Assembly (NCBI RefSeq): GCF_009674535.1
Contig: NZ_WKJK01000013.1
Location: forward strand, 62,001-126,000
DNA from: Duganella guangzhouensis
GTDB lineage: Bacteria > Pseudomonadota > Gammaproteobacteria > Burkholderiales > Burkholderiaceae_D
Direction of reading: 5' to 3'
DNA length: 64,000 nucleotides
Every line of letters begins with the position of its first letter. Position 1 is the first letter of the stretch. The notes under the pieces are model-generated. The model saw only the letters and a list, made by a program, of their open reading frames with translations. It did no database searches and was not told the DNA's origin. Below, piece after piece: positions 54,924 through 62,566 of the stretch. The position numbers and the translations under genes were made by a program.

Positions 54924-55073
54924 CTAATACGCTTTGATAGGCGGCTTGGCGGGTGTCGGTTCCTCAATCGGCGCGTTTTCCGGTGCCGGCGTGTTATCGG
55001 GTGGCGGATCTTTTTCCGGTTGCGGCGGTGGCGTGTCCGGATCGGGCGTGGTGTGGGCGTGGTAAGTCGGCAT
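54924..55073 (-). CDS. Small proline-rich protein
   Basis: 49 residues: MPTYHAHTTPDPDTPPPQPE and KDPPPDNTPAPENAPIEEPT, ending PPIKAY. It is nearly one third Pro and acidic, so probably disordered. The ATG at 55073 has GGGAGAG six bases before it, which is better than the longer frame to 55196 that overlaps the DUF6445 gene. Short Pro-rich proteins of this kind are common in Oxalobacteraceae; function unknown. Confidence 0.55.
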   Translation of the reverse strand: MPTYHAHTTPDPDTPPPQPEKDPPPDNTPAPENAPIEEPTPAKPPIKAY

Positions 55074-55168
55074 GCTGCTCTCCCTGAAAGAACGTAGCTT
55101 CAGTGTTTGGGGTAGCGGCGCCAGATACAAGCCGGGATTGCCGCCCTGGGTGCGACAGCACACGTAAC

Positions 55169-55906
55169 TCAGGTGGCGTGGGCGGCCTTGCGGCACTCCC
55201 AGAAAGCGTTCAGCGTCAGCCGGCCGGCGGCCGGGTCGGCGCTCAGCAGCTCCGGTTGGGCGATGTGGCTGTTGTGGAAAATGCCGCCATCGTAGAAGAG
55301 CGCCCGGTTGTAGGCCGCCGGCACGGTCGCCAGCAGCTCGAAGTAAGCGTTGGAATCGGTTTGATAGCCCGACTCGCGCTGGATCACGCGGCTGAATTCA
55401 GCGCTGGACAGCGGGGCCCAGCGATCGAACAGCGCGTGCGTCTCAGCCTCGGACTGGCGCGGCCGGTAAAAACTGGTGCCGCCCTGCTGCGGATTCTTGA
55501 ACAGATACAGCAGCCCAGCGGGAAAACACTGGGTGGGGGAACTAGCGTAATTATCGTGATGGCACACCCGCTGCAGCGGCCGCAGCTGCTCCGGCGGTAC
55601 GCTCACCAGCGACAGCCGGCTGTACATCCGGGTAGTCCGCCGCGCGCCCAGCCGGGCGCGGATGTGCTGCATGAAGAACGCGTCCAGAGCAGCGGAAAAG
55701 TCATCCGGCATCCGCAACTCAGGGCCAGGGAAACCATGATACGAGGCTTGCGCGAAGCCGGCGCGGTGCTGCAGCGCGTACGCCACCAGCGCGTCGGGAT
55801 CGAGCAGGAAATCGTCGATCACAATGCAGGGCAGCTGGCCGGCGATGGGGACGAGATGAATGCGGCAGTCGGGATTGAACATGGCGCGCAGAATACCATT
55901 ATTCAT
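55169..55906 (-). CDS. DUF6445 family protein
   Basis: 245 residues from 55906, or 237 from the ATG at 55882 (MFNPDCRIHLV). It has the DUF6445 pattern with His/Asp positions like 2-oxoglutarate/iron oxygenases: RVCHHDNYASSPTQCFPAGL, YLFKNPQQGGTSFYRP and LFYDGGIFHNSHIAQP, with the C-terminal RLTLNAFWECR. Family members often sit near TonB receptors and tryptophan halogenases in proteobacteria, though here no such neighbours are adjacent. Enzymatic activity unproven. Confidence 0.75.
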   Translation of the reverse strand: MNNGILRAMFNPDCRIHLVPIAGQLPCIVIDDFLLDPDALVAYALQHRAGFAQASYHGFPGPELRMPDDFSAALDAFFMQHIRARLGARRTTRMYSRLSLVSVPPEQLRPLQRVCHHDNYASSPTQCFPAGLLYLFKNPQQGGTSFYRPRQSEAETHALFDRWAPLSSAEFSRVIQRESGYQTDSNAYFELLATVPAAYNRALFYDGGIFHNSHIAQPELLSADPAAGRLTLNAFWECRKAAHAT

Positions 55907-55940
55907 GACGCTTTCAATACCTCCGTCGCAAAGCGCACAA

Positions 55941-56510
55941 TCAAAAGCCAGCCATCGGGGGGAGACCTATTTTCATCCTTCGTTGATTGAGATTCTTGAT
56001 GTCTTCAATTGGAGCTATCTTGTTGCTTCCATACTCAAACTCCGTACCATATTTTTGTCGCTTACCTTGCCGCACCAAGATCCTATCCACAAGCCAAGCC
56101 AGATGCTCATTTGATATTTCACCGCGCCGGTTGGCAGCTTTGATGGTCGGGAAGTATTTCAGTTGATATGGTAGCTCGGCGTGCTGGATGATGAAAAACG
56201 CTGCACGTGCCGCACGTTTTTCGTCCAACCTTCCAGGCCAACCACAACGCGCAATCAGATGATCGAGTTCGATTCTATTTTTTTCATCGCTCTCAATGAT
56301 CGAATTTTCAATCCTCTCCTTTTCTTGCGGGTCGGTAGTTTTCTTTTGATACTCCGATTCCAGAATTTGGATGTAACGGCCGCGCAGAACTTGGTCTTCG
56401 TTCAGCATTCCGGCATATTTCTTTGTGAGCGTCACGCTATCGCATTCAGCTGAATGCGCAGCGATTGACAGCAACGAGGTTGCCACGGCTAACATTTTCC
56501 ACGTTTTCAA
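55941..56510 (-). CDS. DUF6624-like secreted protein, probable TTG start
   Basis: 189 residues. The long frame to 56915 crosses into the SIMPL gene and its N-terminal part is not real. A TTG at 56510 has GGGAGG six bases before it and yields MKTWKMLAVATSLLSIAAHS, a convincing signal peptide; ATG at 56495 is the fallback. The body has LNEDQVLRGRYIQIL, IARCGWPGRLDEK, AAFFIIQHAELPYQLKYFP, LAWLVDRILVRQGKRQKYG, which is the DUF6624 pattern. The composition is lower in GC than its neighbours, a possible sign of transfer. Function unknown. Confidence 0.7.
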   Translation of the reverse strand: MKTWKMLAVATSLLSIAAHSAECDSVTLTKKYAGMLNEDQVLRGRYIQILESEYQKKTTDPQEKERIENSIIESDEKNRIELDHLIARCGWPGRLDEKRAARAAFFIIQHAELPYQLKYFPTIKAANRRGEISNEHLAWLVDRILVRQGKRQKYGTEFEYGSNKIAPIEDIKNLNQRRMKIGLPPMAGF

Positions 56511-56563
56511 AGTCACCCTCCCAAGGAACGTCGCTCTCCGTAACTCCTCAATATCACCGCCCG

Positions 56564-57268
56564 CTATTTGATACGGAAGATCACATCGACCGTTTGCGAC
56601 CAGCGCAGCGTTTCGATCGCCAGGAAGTCTTTGTCGGCGGGCTGGGCGGGGACGGTGCGGTTGCGCGGGTAGAGATCGCCCGGCATCAGGCCGACCGCGT
56701 GGGTCAGGTTGCGTAAGGTGCCGGATGAGATGGCGGTGACGGCGCCGGCTTTCTTGCCGAAGCCGGCGGCCATGGCATCGGCGCGGCGCTGGGCGTCCTT
56801 GACGGCGGCGGCGGTCAGCTCCTGTTCGGCCTGCAGGCGGTCGCTGCGGCCGAACGTGGTGGCCATGTGGTCGAGATTGGGCATGGCCAGCAAGGCCTGC
56901 AGCAGCGGCCGCCATTTGCTCAGGTCGCGCACGGCGATGTGCACCGAGCTGCGGATGTCGTAGGCGTCGGCGCCGCTGGCGTCGGCTGGCGCGGGCTTGC
57001 GCATTTCCTTGCGCATGTCGCGGATCTCGGCGTCGGCATCGGTGTCGGCCAGCAAGGCGCGCACCTGCCCTGCCCGCTCAGCCACCAGTGCTACCGCCAG
57101 CGCCGGATCGGGATCGTAGGCACTGATGTCGAAGTCGATCTCGCCCAGGTCGGGAGCGATCATCACAAAGCCTTCGCCGCTGGCGTGAATGAATGGATAG
57201 TCCGGCAAATTGGACGCCTGGACCACCAATGGCAACATGGCAACAGCAAGGGCAAGCTTCTTGAACAT
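56564..57268 (-). CDS. SIMPL (DUF541) domain periplasmic protein
   Basis: 234 residues from the ATG at 57268 (MFKKLALAVAMLPLVVQA, a signal peptide). The SIMPL fold is seen in FIHASGEGFVMIAPDLGEID, the middle AVALVAERAGQVRALL and the late AAAVKDAQRRADAMAAGFGK. These proteins form ring-shaped oligomers in other bacteria and are linked to oxidative-stress or envelope functions; no activity is established. The gene is followed on the same strand by the DUF6624 gene after 53 bases. Confidence 0.85.
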   Translation of the reverse strand: MFKKLALAVAMLPLVVQASNLPDYPFIHASGEGFVMIAPDLGEIDFDISAYDPDPALAVALVAERAGQVRALLADTDADAEIRDMRKEMRKPAPADASGADAYDIRSSVHIAVRDLSKWRPLLQALLAMPNLDHMATTFGRSDRLQAEQELTAAAVKDAQRRADAMAAGFGKKAGAVTAISSGTLRNLTHAVGLMPGDLYPRNRTVPAQPADKDFLAIETLRWSQTVDVIFRIK

Positions 57269-57389
57269 GGTGTGCGTCCTGAGTGGAGGAAATCGCATTA
57301 TTCACCAAAGTAGACAATCATGTCTACTTGTAAAAATAAAAACCATCCCAATTTGCGCTTTCAACAACAACCACGACGAGGGAAATATC

Positions 57390-57542
57390 ATGCTGGTGCC
57401 AAAACGTCCGCGTTCGGTTTACGATCACCGGCCGGTGGCGGTGCAAGTCGTCAAGCAGGAAAAGTCCGGCGCGGTCGACAAGCATGTGCTGATCGTCGAC
57501 AAGCCGACAAACAAACCGGAACAGCCCAAGGCCAAAGAGTAA
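57390..57542 (+). CDS. Small basic protein of unknown function
   Basis: 50 residues: MLVPKRPRSVYDHRPVAVQV, VKQEKSGAVDKHVLIVDKPT and NKPEQPKAKE. GAGGGA lies 6 bases before the ATG at 57390. It is strongly basic, Pro/Lys-rich, without a signal. The longer frame to 57210 overlaps the SIMPL leader and is not protein-like. It is 30 bases upstream of the UPF0149 gene and may be co-transcribed with it. Confidence 0.5.
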   Translation: MLVPKRPRSVYDHRPVAVQVVKQEKSGAVDKHVLIVDKPTNKPEQPKAKE

Positions 57543-57572
57543 AATGGCGGCTTTTACTCACCACGAGCCGCC

Positions 57573-58115
57573 ATGAGCAACACGCCTTTGAACGACGACG
57601 AATACGATCAACTCGATGAACTGCTGCTCGCCATCGGCCCACAGTCGATGGATGTCGCCAAACTGGAAGGCTTGCTGACGGCGCTGGTGATCGGCCCCGC
57701 CGAGCCGGCGCCGGAGCTGTGGTTGCCGCTGGTCTGGGGCGGCGCCGAGGGCAACCAGGAAGCGCAGACGCTGGTGCTGCGTCATCACGCCTATATGCGC
57801 GAGTGGATGCAGAAAGATCCCGCCAGCTTCGAGCCGATCTACGAATGCGGCGGCAACTGGACCGTCGACGCCTGGTGCGCCGGCTTCGCGGCCGGGGTGC
57901 AGCTGACGGCCGACCAGTGGGCGCCGCTGCGCGCGCAGCAGCCGGCCTTGCTGTTGCCGTTCCAGCAACCGGTCAACGCCGCCAAGGTGACGCCGGCGGT
58001 GATCCAGATCCATGCTTTCTTCCACGCGCCCAAACCGAAGGTGGCCAAGGCTGGCCGCAACGATCCCTGCCCTTGCGGCAGCGGCCAGAAATTCAAGAAG
58101 TGCTGCGGCGCCTGA
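57573..58115 (+). CDS. UPF0149/YecA-type protein with SEC-C motif
   Basis: 180 residues. The N-terminal YecA/UPF0149 domain (DEYDQLDELLLAIGPQSMDV, LEGLLTALVIGP, FAAGVQLTADQWAPL) is followed by a C-terminal zinc-binding SEC-C motif, NDPCPCGSGQKFKKCC, as on SecA. The SEC-C part in YecA-type proteins can contact the ribosome and SecB. The role is likely in protein quality control or targeting, but is not defined. It is convergent with the DUF2059 gene, 3 bases apart. Confidence 0.88.
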   Translation: MSNTPLNDDEYDQLDELLLAIGPQSMDVAKLEGLLTALVIGPAEPAPELWLPLVWGGAEGNQEAQTLVLRHHAYMREWMQKDPASFEPIYECGGNWTVDAWCAGFAAGVQLTADQWAPLRAQQPALLLPFQQPVNAAKVTPAVIQIHAFFHAPKPKVAKAGRNDPCPCGSGQKFKKCCGA

Positions 58116-58118
58116 GCC

Positions 58119-58622
58119 TTATTTGCCGTTGATGACTTCCTTCAGCAGCACGAAGGTTTCATGGTTGATGGCCTGTTCGTTGGCCTTGAATTCCTTGTCC
58201 GCCTTGAGATAGGCGGGCTTCTTCAGTTCGGCCTGCTCGGCCGGGGTCGGCTTCGGCACGCTCGGGTACAACTGGGCGCCGCTGTTGTAGGTATCGTGCA
58301 GCACTTTCTTGCCGTAGCTGGATTGGTAAAACCGGGTCATTTCCAGCGCGGTTTCCGTGCTCAGCAACTTGGCCACCGGCGTCGCCAGCCTGGTGTAGAC
58401 GAACTCCGGCTGCAGTTTAATAACCTTGTCCATCACCTGCTTGCGCTGCTCGGGCGACGCGTATTTGCTGGCGCCCGCAGTCATGCGCATCATTTTTTCA
58501 GCCTGCATGGCGGCCAGCAGGTCGTGCGCGGCCTTGACCTGAGTGGCGTCCGGATTGGGCGTGGCGGCGTGCGCGGCGCCGGCCAACAGGGTGGCGATGA
58601 TTGCTGTTGCGATCGACTTCAT
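58119..58622 (-). CDS. DUF2059 domain periplasmic protein
   Basis: 167 residues with a clear signal peptide (MKSIATAIIATLLAGAAHAA) and AAGGAGAAAG before the ATG. The DUF2059 pattern covers the second half: VYTRLATPVAKLLSTETALE and MTRFYQSSYGKKVLHD. It is a helical periplasmic domain of unknown function. It lies downstream of the terminator of the big TonB receptor, so it has its own promoter in 58623-58660. Confidence 0.83.
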   Translation of the reverse strand: MKSIATAIIATLLAGAAHAATPNPDATQVKAAHDLLAAMQAEKMMRMTAGASKYASPEQRKQVMDKVIKLQPEFVYTRLATPVAKLLSTETALEMTRFYQSSYGKKVLHDTYNSGAQLYPSVPKPTPAEQAELKKPAYLKADKEFKANEQAINHETFVLLKEVINGK

Positions 58623-58666
58623 TCTTTCTCCTTAAAATTCTTCCGCATTCTAGCCTGAGCAAAAAA

Positions 58667-58690
58667 AACGGGTACCCGAAGGTACCCGTT
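58667..58690 (-). terminator. Rho-independent terminator of the TonB-receptor gene
   Basis: AACGGGTACC / GGTACCCGTT with a CGAA loop. On the minus strand the stem is followed by a run of T (A on the + strand at 58661-58668), correct for ending the minus-strand receptor transcript. Confidence 0.85.
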
Positions 58691-58712
58691 TCGTGCGCTC
58701 TATCTGATCAGA

Positions 58713-61607
58713 TTAGAACTGGTAGGCGGCGCCCACCGAGAAGAAGCGGCCAATCGCGCCTGCCTGGTGCAGCGAGGCGTTGTACGAGGTCTGGGCACCG
58801 GCGTTGCCGTAGGTACCGACGTCGATCGGCGGCTGCTTGTCGAACAGGTTCAGAATCGCAGCGCGCAGGGTCAGGTTTTGATTGACCTTGTACTGCAGAT
58901 TCAGGTTGGTGGTGGTGAACGACGACACGCGGCAGTACTGCGCCGGTTGTACCTTGCCTTGGAAGTAGGTACGACCACCGGCATCCAGACCGGTCGAATC
59001 GCAGCTGGTGGCGCCAACCGACTCATCCAGCGTCGAGAACGAGCTGGTGTAGTTGATGGTTGCGTTCAGATCCCATGGGCCACGAGCGTAACCCAGGGTC
59101 AGCTGAGCACGGTCTTTCGGGTTGCCGGTTGCGCCCGACACGCTGGATGGGCCTTGGGTGCCCGCCAGCTCGTAGGTGGTGCCGTCAACCGCGATGGTTT
59201 TGTAGCTCAGGATGTGGGTAGCGCTCAGGTTGGCGCGAATGGTGCCCAGGTCACCCAGGCGCCAGCGGTAGCCGATGTCAGCTTCCAGACCGTCGGTCTT
59301 GGTGGTGCCACCGTTGATGTATGGCGAAATCGCATACGCGGCGGTACCAACGCTAGGCGTACCCACCGAGGTGGTGCCGTCGCCGTTGGAGATGTCCATC
59401 TGGGTCGCTGGCACGCGCACGAAGGTCGGTACGAAGCCTGGCAGGTTGCCGGCTGCGGTCACGATCTGATCGTTCACTTCGATGTAGTAGTAGTCCAGGG
59501 TCGCGTTCAGACCTTTGACTGGCTCCACGATCACGCCGAAGGTGTAGGACTTCGATTTCTCAGGCTTCAGATCCTTGTTGGTGGTCTGCACGTACGGTGG
59601 GTTGATCGCGCACTGCGACGGTACGTTGCCTTTGGTGTTCTGGTTGCCGTCCGGGCACAGGATCGGGTCAGGAATGGCGTTGAAGGTGAAGAACGAACCT
59701 GCATTGCCCACTTCGGCCGGGTTAGGCGCGCGGAAGCCCTTGGCGAAGGTGCCGCGGAAACCGATCTGCTTGGTTGGTGCCCACTTGAAGCTGGCGGCCG
59801 GGGTGAACGAGTGGCCGTAGGTGTCGTAGTGGTCATAACGGCCGGACAGGTGCAGCTCCAGATCCTTGATCGGGGTCGCTTGCAGCTCGGAGAAGATGGC
59901 GGTGTTGGTCTCGTCGCCGATCACGAAGGCCGAGGTCGAGGCCACTTGGCCAGTCAGGGTTGGGCCGGCTGGTGGCGAGTTCTGCTCGCGTTTGTGCCAG
60001 TGCGCGCCAACTGCCAGTGCCACCGGACCTGCGCCCCACTGCAGCAATTCACGCGAAGCGACCGCGTCCAGGTAGTTCAGCTTGGAATCCAGCGAGTTGC
60101 TGAAGCGTGGCGAGATTTTCGCCAGCACCGATGGATCGTTGCCGCCCAGGACGTTGAAGGTGCCGTTGGCCAGCGCTGCGTACAGGGCTGGACGGTCGAT
60201 GTAACCGCTGTAGTCGATATCGGTCTTGACTTCGGTGATACCGGCGCCGGCGTTGACATCCCAGCCGTAAGCGGTGCCATGCACGTCAGCCGCGAAACGG
60301 GTGGTTTTCGAGGTGTTGTCCAGGGTGTTGGTTGGATCCACGCCAGGGATGTAGCCGTACAGACGGGCCGCGCCGGCCAGACCGTTGGTGACGCCGCTGC
60401 CGACCACCGCGCCTTGAGCGAAGGTGGTGCTGGCGATGCGGTTGACACCGGCGGTCAGCACGCCGTTGACCAGGGTGGTGTTACCCGCGAACGAGATCGG
60501 CGAGTAGATCGCGCCCATGCCGCGGTTGTTGATGCTGTTGCGCTGGAACAGCGATGCCTTGGCATTCAGTTCCCAGTCGCCGCCCAGCTTCTTGGTGAAG
60601 CCGGCCAGCACGTTGATGTTTTCCGATTGCGGCTGGATGTTCGACACGGTGTCGCGCACGGTGCAGCCGTTGGCCATGTACTTGGTGTAGTTGCAGCTGG
60701 AGTCCAGGAACTGGAAGTTGGCCGCATTGCTGGTGGTGCCGGTGCCCGGGGTGTACAGGAACGGGGTGCTGGCCGCGGTCAGGAAGCTGTTGATGCTGCG
60801 TGGCTTGCCGCTGGCGTCGAGGCCGGCGACCGGCGCGCCCAGGGTCAGATTGTTACCGCCGCGCGAACGCCAGTCACGGTTGGCCCAGTCGTTGCTGTCG
60901 CGGTCGGACACTTTGATCGCGTCCTGGCGGCGCCATTCGGCGGTGATGAAGGCGTTGTAGCCGTCGGCGTCCAGGTCCCCGAAGCCGGTGCTGATCGAGG
61001 CGCGCTTGGTTTTGCCGCCGCCGTGCTGGGTGTCGCCACCTTCAGCGCTGACGCGGGTGCCGTTCAGGTTCTTTTTCAGCTTGATGTTGACCACGCCGGC
61101 GATCGCGTCGGAGCCGTAGATCGACGACGCGCCGCTTTTCAGGATTTCAATGCTGTCGATGGCGTCAAATGGAATCGACGACACATCGACGAAGGAGCGC
61201 TGCGAATCGTCCGACAGCGGATACGGGGCCAGGCGGTGACCGTCGACCAGCACCAGGGTCGCGCCGACGGTCAGACCGCGCAGCGAGACACCGGACGCGC
61301 CGTTGGCGAAGGCGCCGGAGAAGCCAGTACCGAGGGTACCAGCGCCGTTGGCGGCCAGGTCACTCAGCAGTTCGGCAACCGAGGTCTTGCCGCTGCGCTG
61401 GATGTCCTGCGCGGTCAGCACTTGCACTGGGGTTGCGGTTTCGGTATCGGTGCGGCTGATCAGGGAGCCGGTCACGACAACTTTCTGGACGGGTTCGCTA
61501 CCGGCTGCTTGCTGGGCCATGGCTGGGGTGATGGCTGCAACCGTGAATGCGCCGCTGGCGATCACTTGTAAGATCGCGTCGGGCATCGATTTCATACGCA
61601 ACTTCAT
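58713..61607 (-). CDS. Large TonB-dependent outer-membrane receptor
   Basis: 964 residues with a signal peptide (MKLRMKSMPDAILQVI, end near AMAQQ). The TonB-box-like QKVVVTGS is followed by a plug with TPVQVLTAQDIQRSGKTSVA, LRGLTVGATLVLVDGHRLAP and IEILKSGASSIYGSDAIAG. The barrel closes with VGAAYQF. The DGHRL/GSDAIAGVVNI plug type is widespread among receptors for oligosaccharides, peptides and other scarce nutrients; substrate not readable. An AT-rich leader of about 670 bases without genes precedes it. Its terminator is at 58667-58690. Confidence 0.9.
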   Translation of the reverse strand: MKLRMKSMPDAILQVIASGAFTVAAITPAMAQQAAGSEPVQKVVVTGSLISRTDTETATPVQVLTAQDIQRSGKTSVAELLSDLAANGAGTLGTGFSGAFANGASGVSLRGLTVGATLVLVDGHRLAPYPLSDDSQRSFVDVSSIPFDAIDSIEILKSGASSIYGSDAIAGVVNIKLKKNLNGTRVSAEGGDTQHGGGKTKRASISTGFGDLDADGYNAFITAEWRRQDAIKVSDRDSNDWANRDWRSRGGNNLTLGAPVAGLDASGKPRSINSFLTAASTPFLYTPGTGTTSNAANFQFLDSSCNYTKYMANGCTVRDTVSNIQPQSENINVLAGFTKKLGGDWELNAKASLFQRNSINNRGMGAIYSPISFAGNTTLVNGVLTAGVNRIASTTFAQGAVVGSGVTNGLAGAARLYGYIPGVDPTNTLDNTSKTTRFAADVHGTAYGWDVNAGAGITEVKTDIDYSGYIDRPALYAALANGTFNVLGGNDPSVLAKISPRFSNSLDSKLNYLDAVASRELLQWGAGPVALAVGAHWHKREQNSPPAGPTLTGQVASTSAFVIGDETNTAIFSELQATPIKDLELHLSGRYDHYDTYGHSFTPAASFKWAPTKQIGFRGTFAKGFRAPNPAEVGNAGSFFTFNAIPDPILCPDGNQNTKGNVPSQCAINPPYVQTTNKDLKPEKSKSYTFGVIVEPVKGLNATLDYYYIEVNDQIVTAAGNLPGFVPTFVRVPATQMDISNGDGTTSVGTPSVGTAAYAISPYINGGTTKTDGLEADIGYRWRLGDLGTIRANLSATHILSYKTIAVDGTTYELAGTQGPSSVSGATGNPKDRAQLTLGYARGPWDLNATINYTSSFSTLDESVGATSCDSTGLDAGGRTYFQGKVQPAQYCRVSSFTTTNLNLQYKVNQNLTLRAAILNLFDKQPPIDVGTYGNAGAQTSYNASLHQAGAIGRFFSVGAAYQF

Positions 61608-62240
61608 GTAAAAAACTCCTTCTGGCTCTCATGCCTGAATTGGTGGAATGGCCTGGGTAAAGACCGTCCATACTGATATGTCTAAATGTAACCGTCTTGT
61701 GACGAAAACGGTTCCAATCAGACCATAGCCAAAGGATCAATGTCAATTTTATGTCCATATTCTATGGTGATAAAACAACACATTAATTTCTCCATTCTCG
61801 TTTTTTGCCATAGCTTATTCGGTTTGGGTGCGCAAATGAACCTAATTGGTGCGTGTACGCCCCAAATTCGTGCGGCGATATTCTTTTCGCAATGCAGCAA
61901 AGCCGAAATAATCTCTATACAAAAATAAACGTGACTTAACACCAATTTACATAAATTAAGAGGGATTGACAGGTCGCGGCGCGGGTGTTGGCGCGGTTTG
62001 TGCGCTTGCAGCATGGCCGAGCCAGGGAGAAAACAGCGCGACTTTTCACCAACAAAGTGCTGTTGATGAGACCAAAACGCTACTTGCGCGGCTGTGCATC
62101 ATGGCGGTGCGATTCGCTGTTGCAATTGCACCAACGGCTAGCGAAAGCAAATAAAACGGGGGATATAAAATTCACTGCGACATGAAACCAGGCTAATAAA
62201 CGGATCAGCCGGTTTAAATAGGACGGGGAATAAATGGATA
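61608..62240. other. AT-rich gene-free region upstream of the TonB receptor
   Basis: About 630 bases with much lower GC than the rest. Short open frames on the + strand (around 61740-61928 and 61966-62185) have no ribosome site or protein-like composition and are not called. On the minus strand a TTGACA at 61741-61746 could be a -35 element for the receptor gene, but the matching -10 is poor. The region may hold regulatory sites; nothing definite is seen. Confidence 0.4.
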
Positions 62241-62270
62241 AAAAAAGCCCCGATTACTCGGGGCTTTTTT
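62241..62270 (-). terminator. Terminator of the tRNA-Ser transcript
   Basis: AAAAAAGCCCCGA / TCGGGGCTTTTTT with loop TTAC. It lies 9 bases beyond the 3' end of the downstream tRNA on the minus strand. Confidence 0.85.
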
Positions 62271-62278
62271 CTGAATAT

Positions 62279-62368
62279 TGGCGGAGAGGGTGGGATTCGA
62301 ACCCACGGATGGTTTGACCCATCGCTTGATTTCGAGTCAAGTACAATCGACCACTCTGCCACCTCTCC
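62279..62368 (-). tRNA. tRNA-Ser (anticodon CGA), copy 2
   Basis: A 90-base type-II tRNA with encoded CCA (TGG on the + strand at 62279-62281). The acceptor stem GGAGAGG pairs with CCTCTCC. The anticodon arm reads CTTGA-CTCGAAA-TCAAG, so the anticodon is CGA and decodes UCG. A long variable arm and GGTTCGAATCC T-arm are present. Its sequence is identical to the copy at 62410-62499. Confidence 0.95.
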
Positions 62369-62409
62369 TGGTAACGCATTTTTACTACTTTTTCTCACAT
62401 CCAAACAAA

Positions 62410-62499
62410 TGGCGGAGAGGGTGGGATTCGAACCCACGGATGGTTTGACCCATCGCTTGATTTCGAGTCAAGTACAATCGACCACTCTGCCACCTCTCC
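62410..62499 (-). tRNA. tRNA-Ser (anticodon CGA), copy 1
   Basis: A second 90-base tRNA-Ser(CGA), identical to the one 41 bases downstream. The same acceptor stem, anticodon arm, long variable arm and encoded CCA are present. It lies 67 bases after the serS stop, on the same strand, so serS and both tRNAs may share a transcript that ends at 62241-62270. Confidence 0.95.
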
Positions 62500-62566
62500 G
62501 TTTTCCCACCTGCTGCTGCGAGAAGGCAAGATTATAGCAGGTGCTTGAGAAAATGGAAGGGCAAAG

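Noticed and set aside
56511..56915. N-terminal extension of the DUF6624 gene to 56915
   Set aside because: That stretch is antisense-like Arg/Pro-rich sequence overlapping the same-strand SIMPL gene in another frame; the signal peptide begins at 56510.
58767..61571. A 934-codon + frame opposite the large TonB receptor
   Set aside because: Gly/Arg/Val-rich antisense artefact; no ribosome site and no domain. Long antisense frames are common here because of codon bias.
61740..62185. Short + frames in the AT-rich gap
   Set aside because: No ribosome sites, low protein likeness and mutual overlap; they appear only because stop codons are by chance absent.
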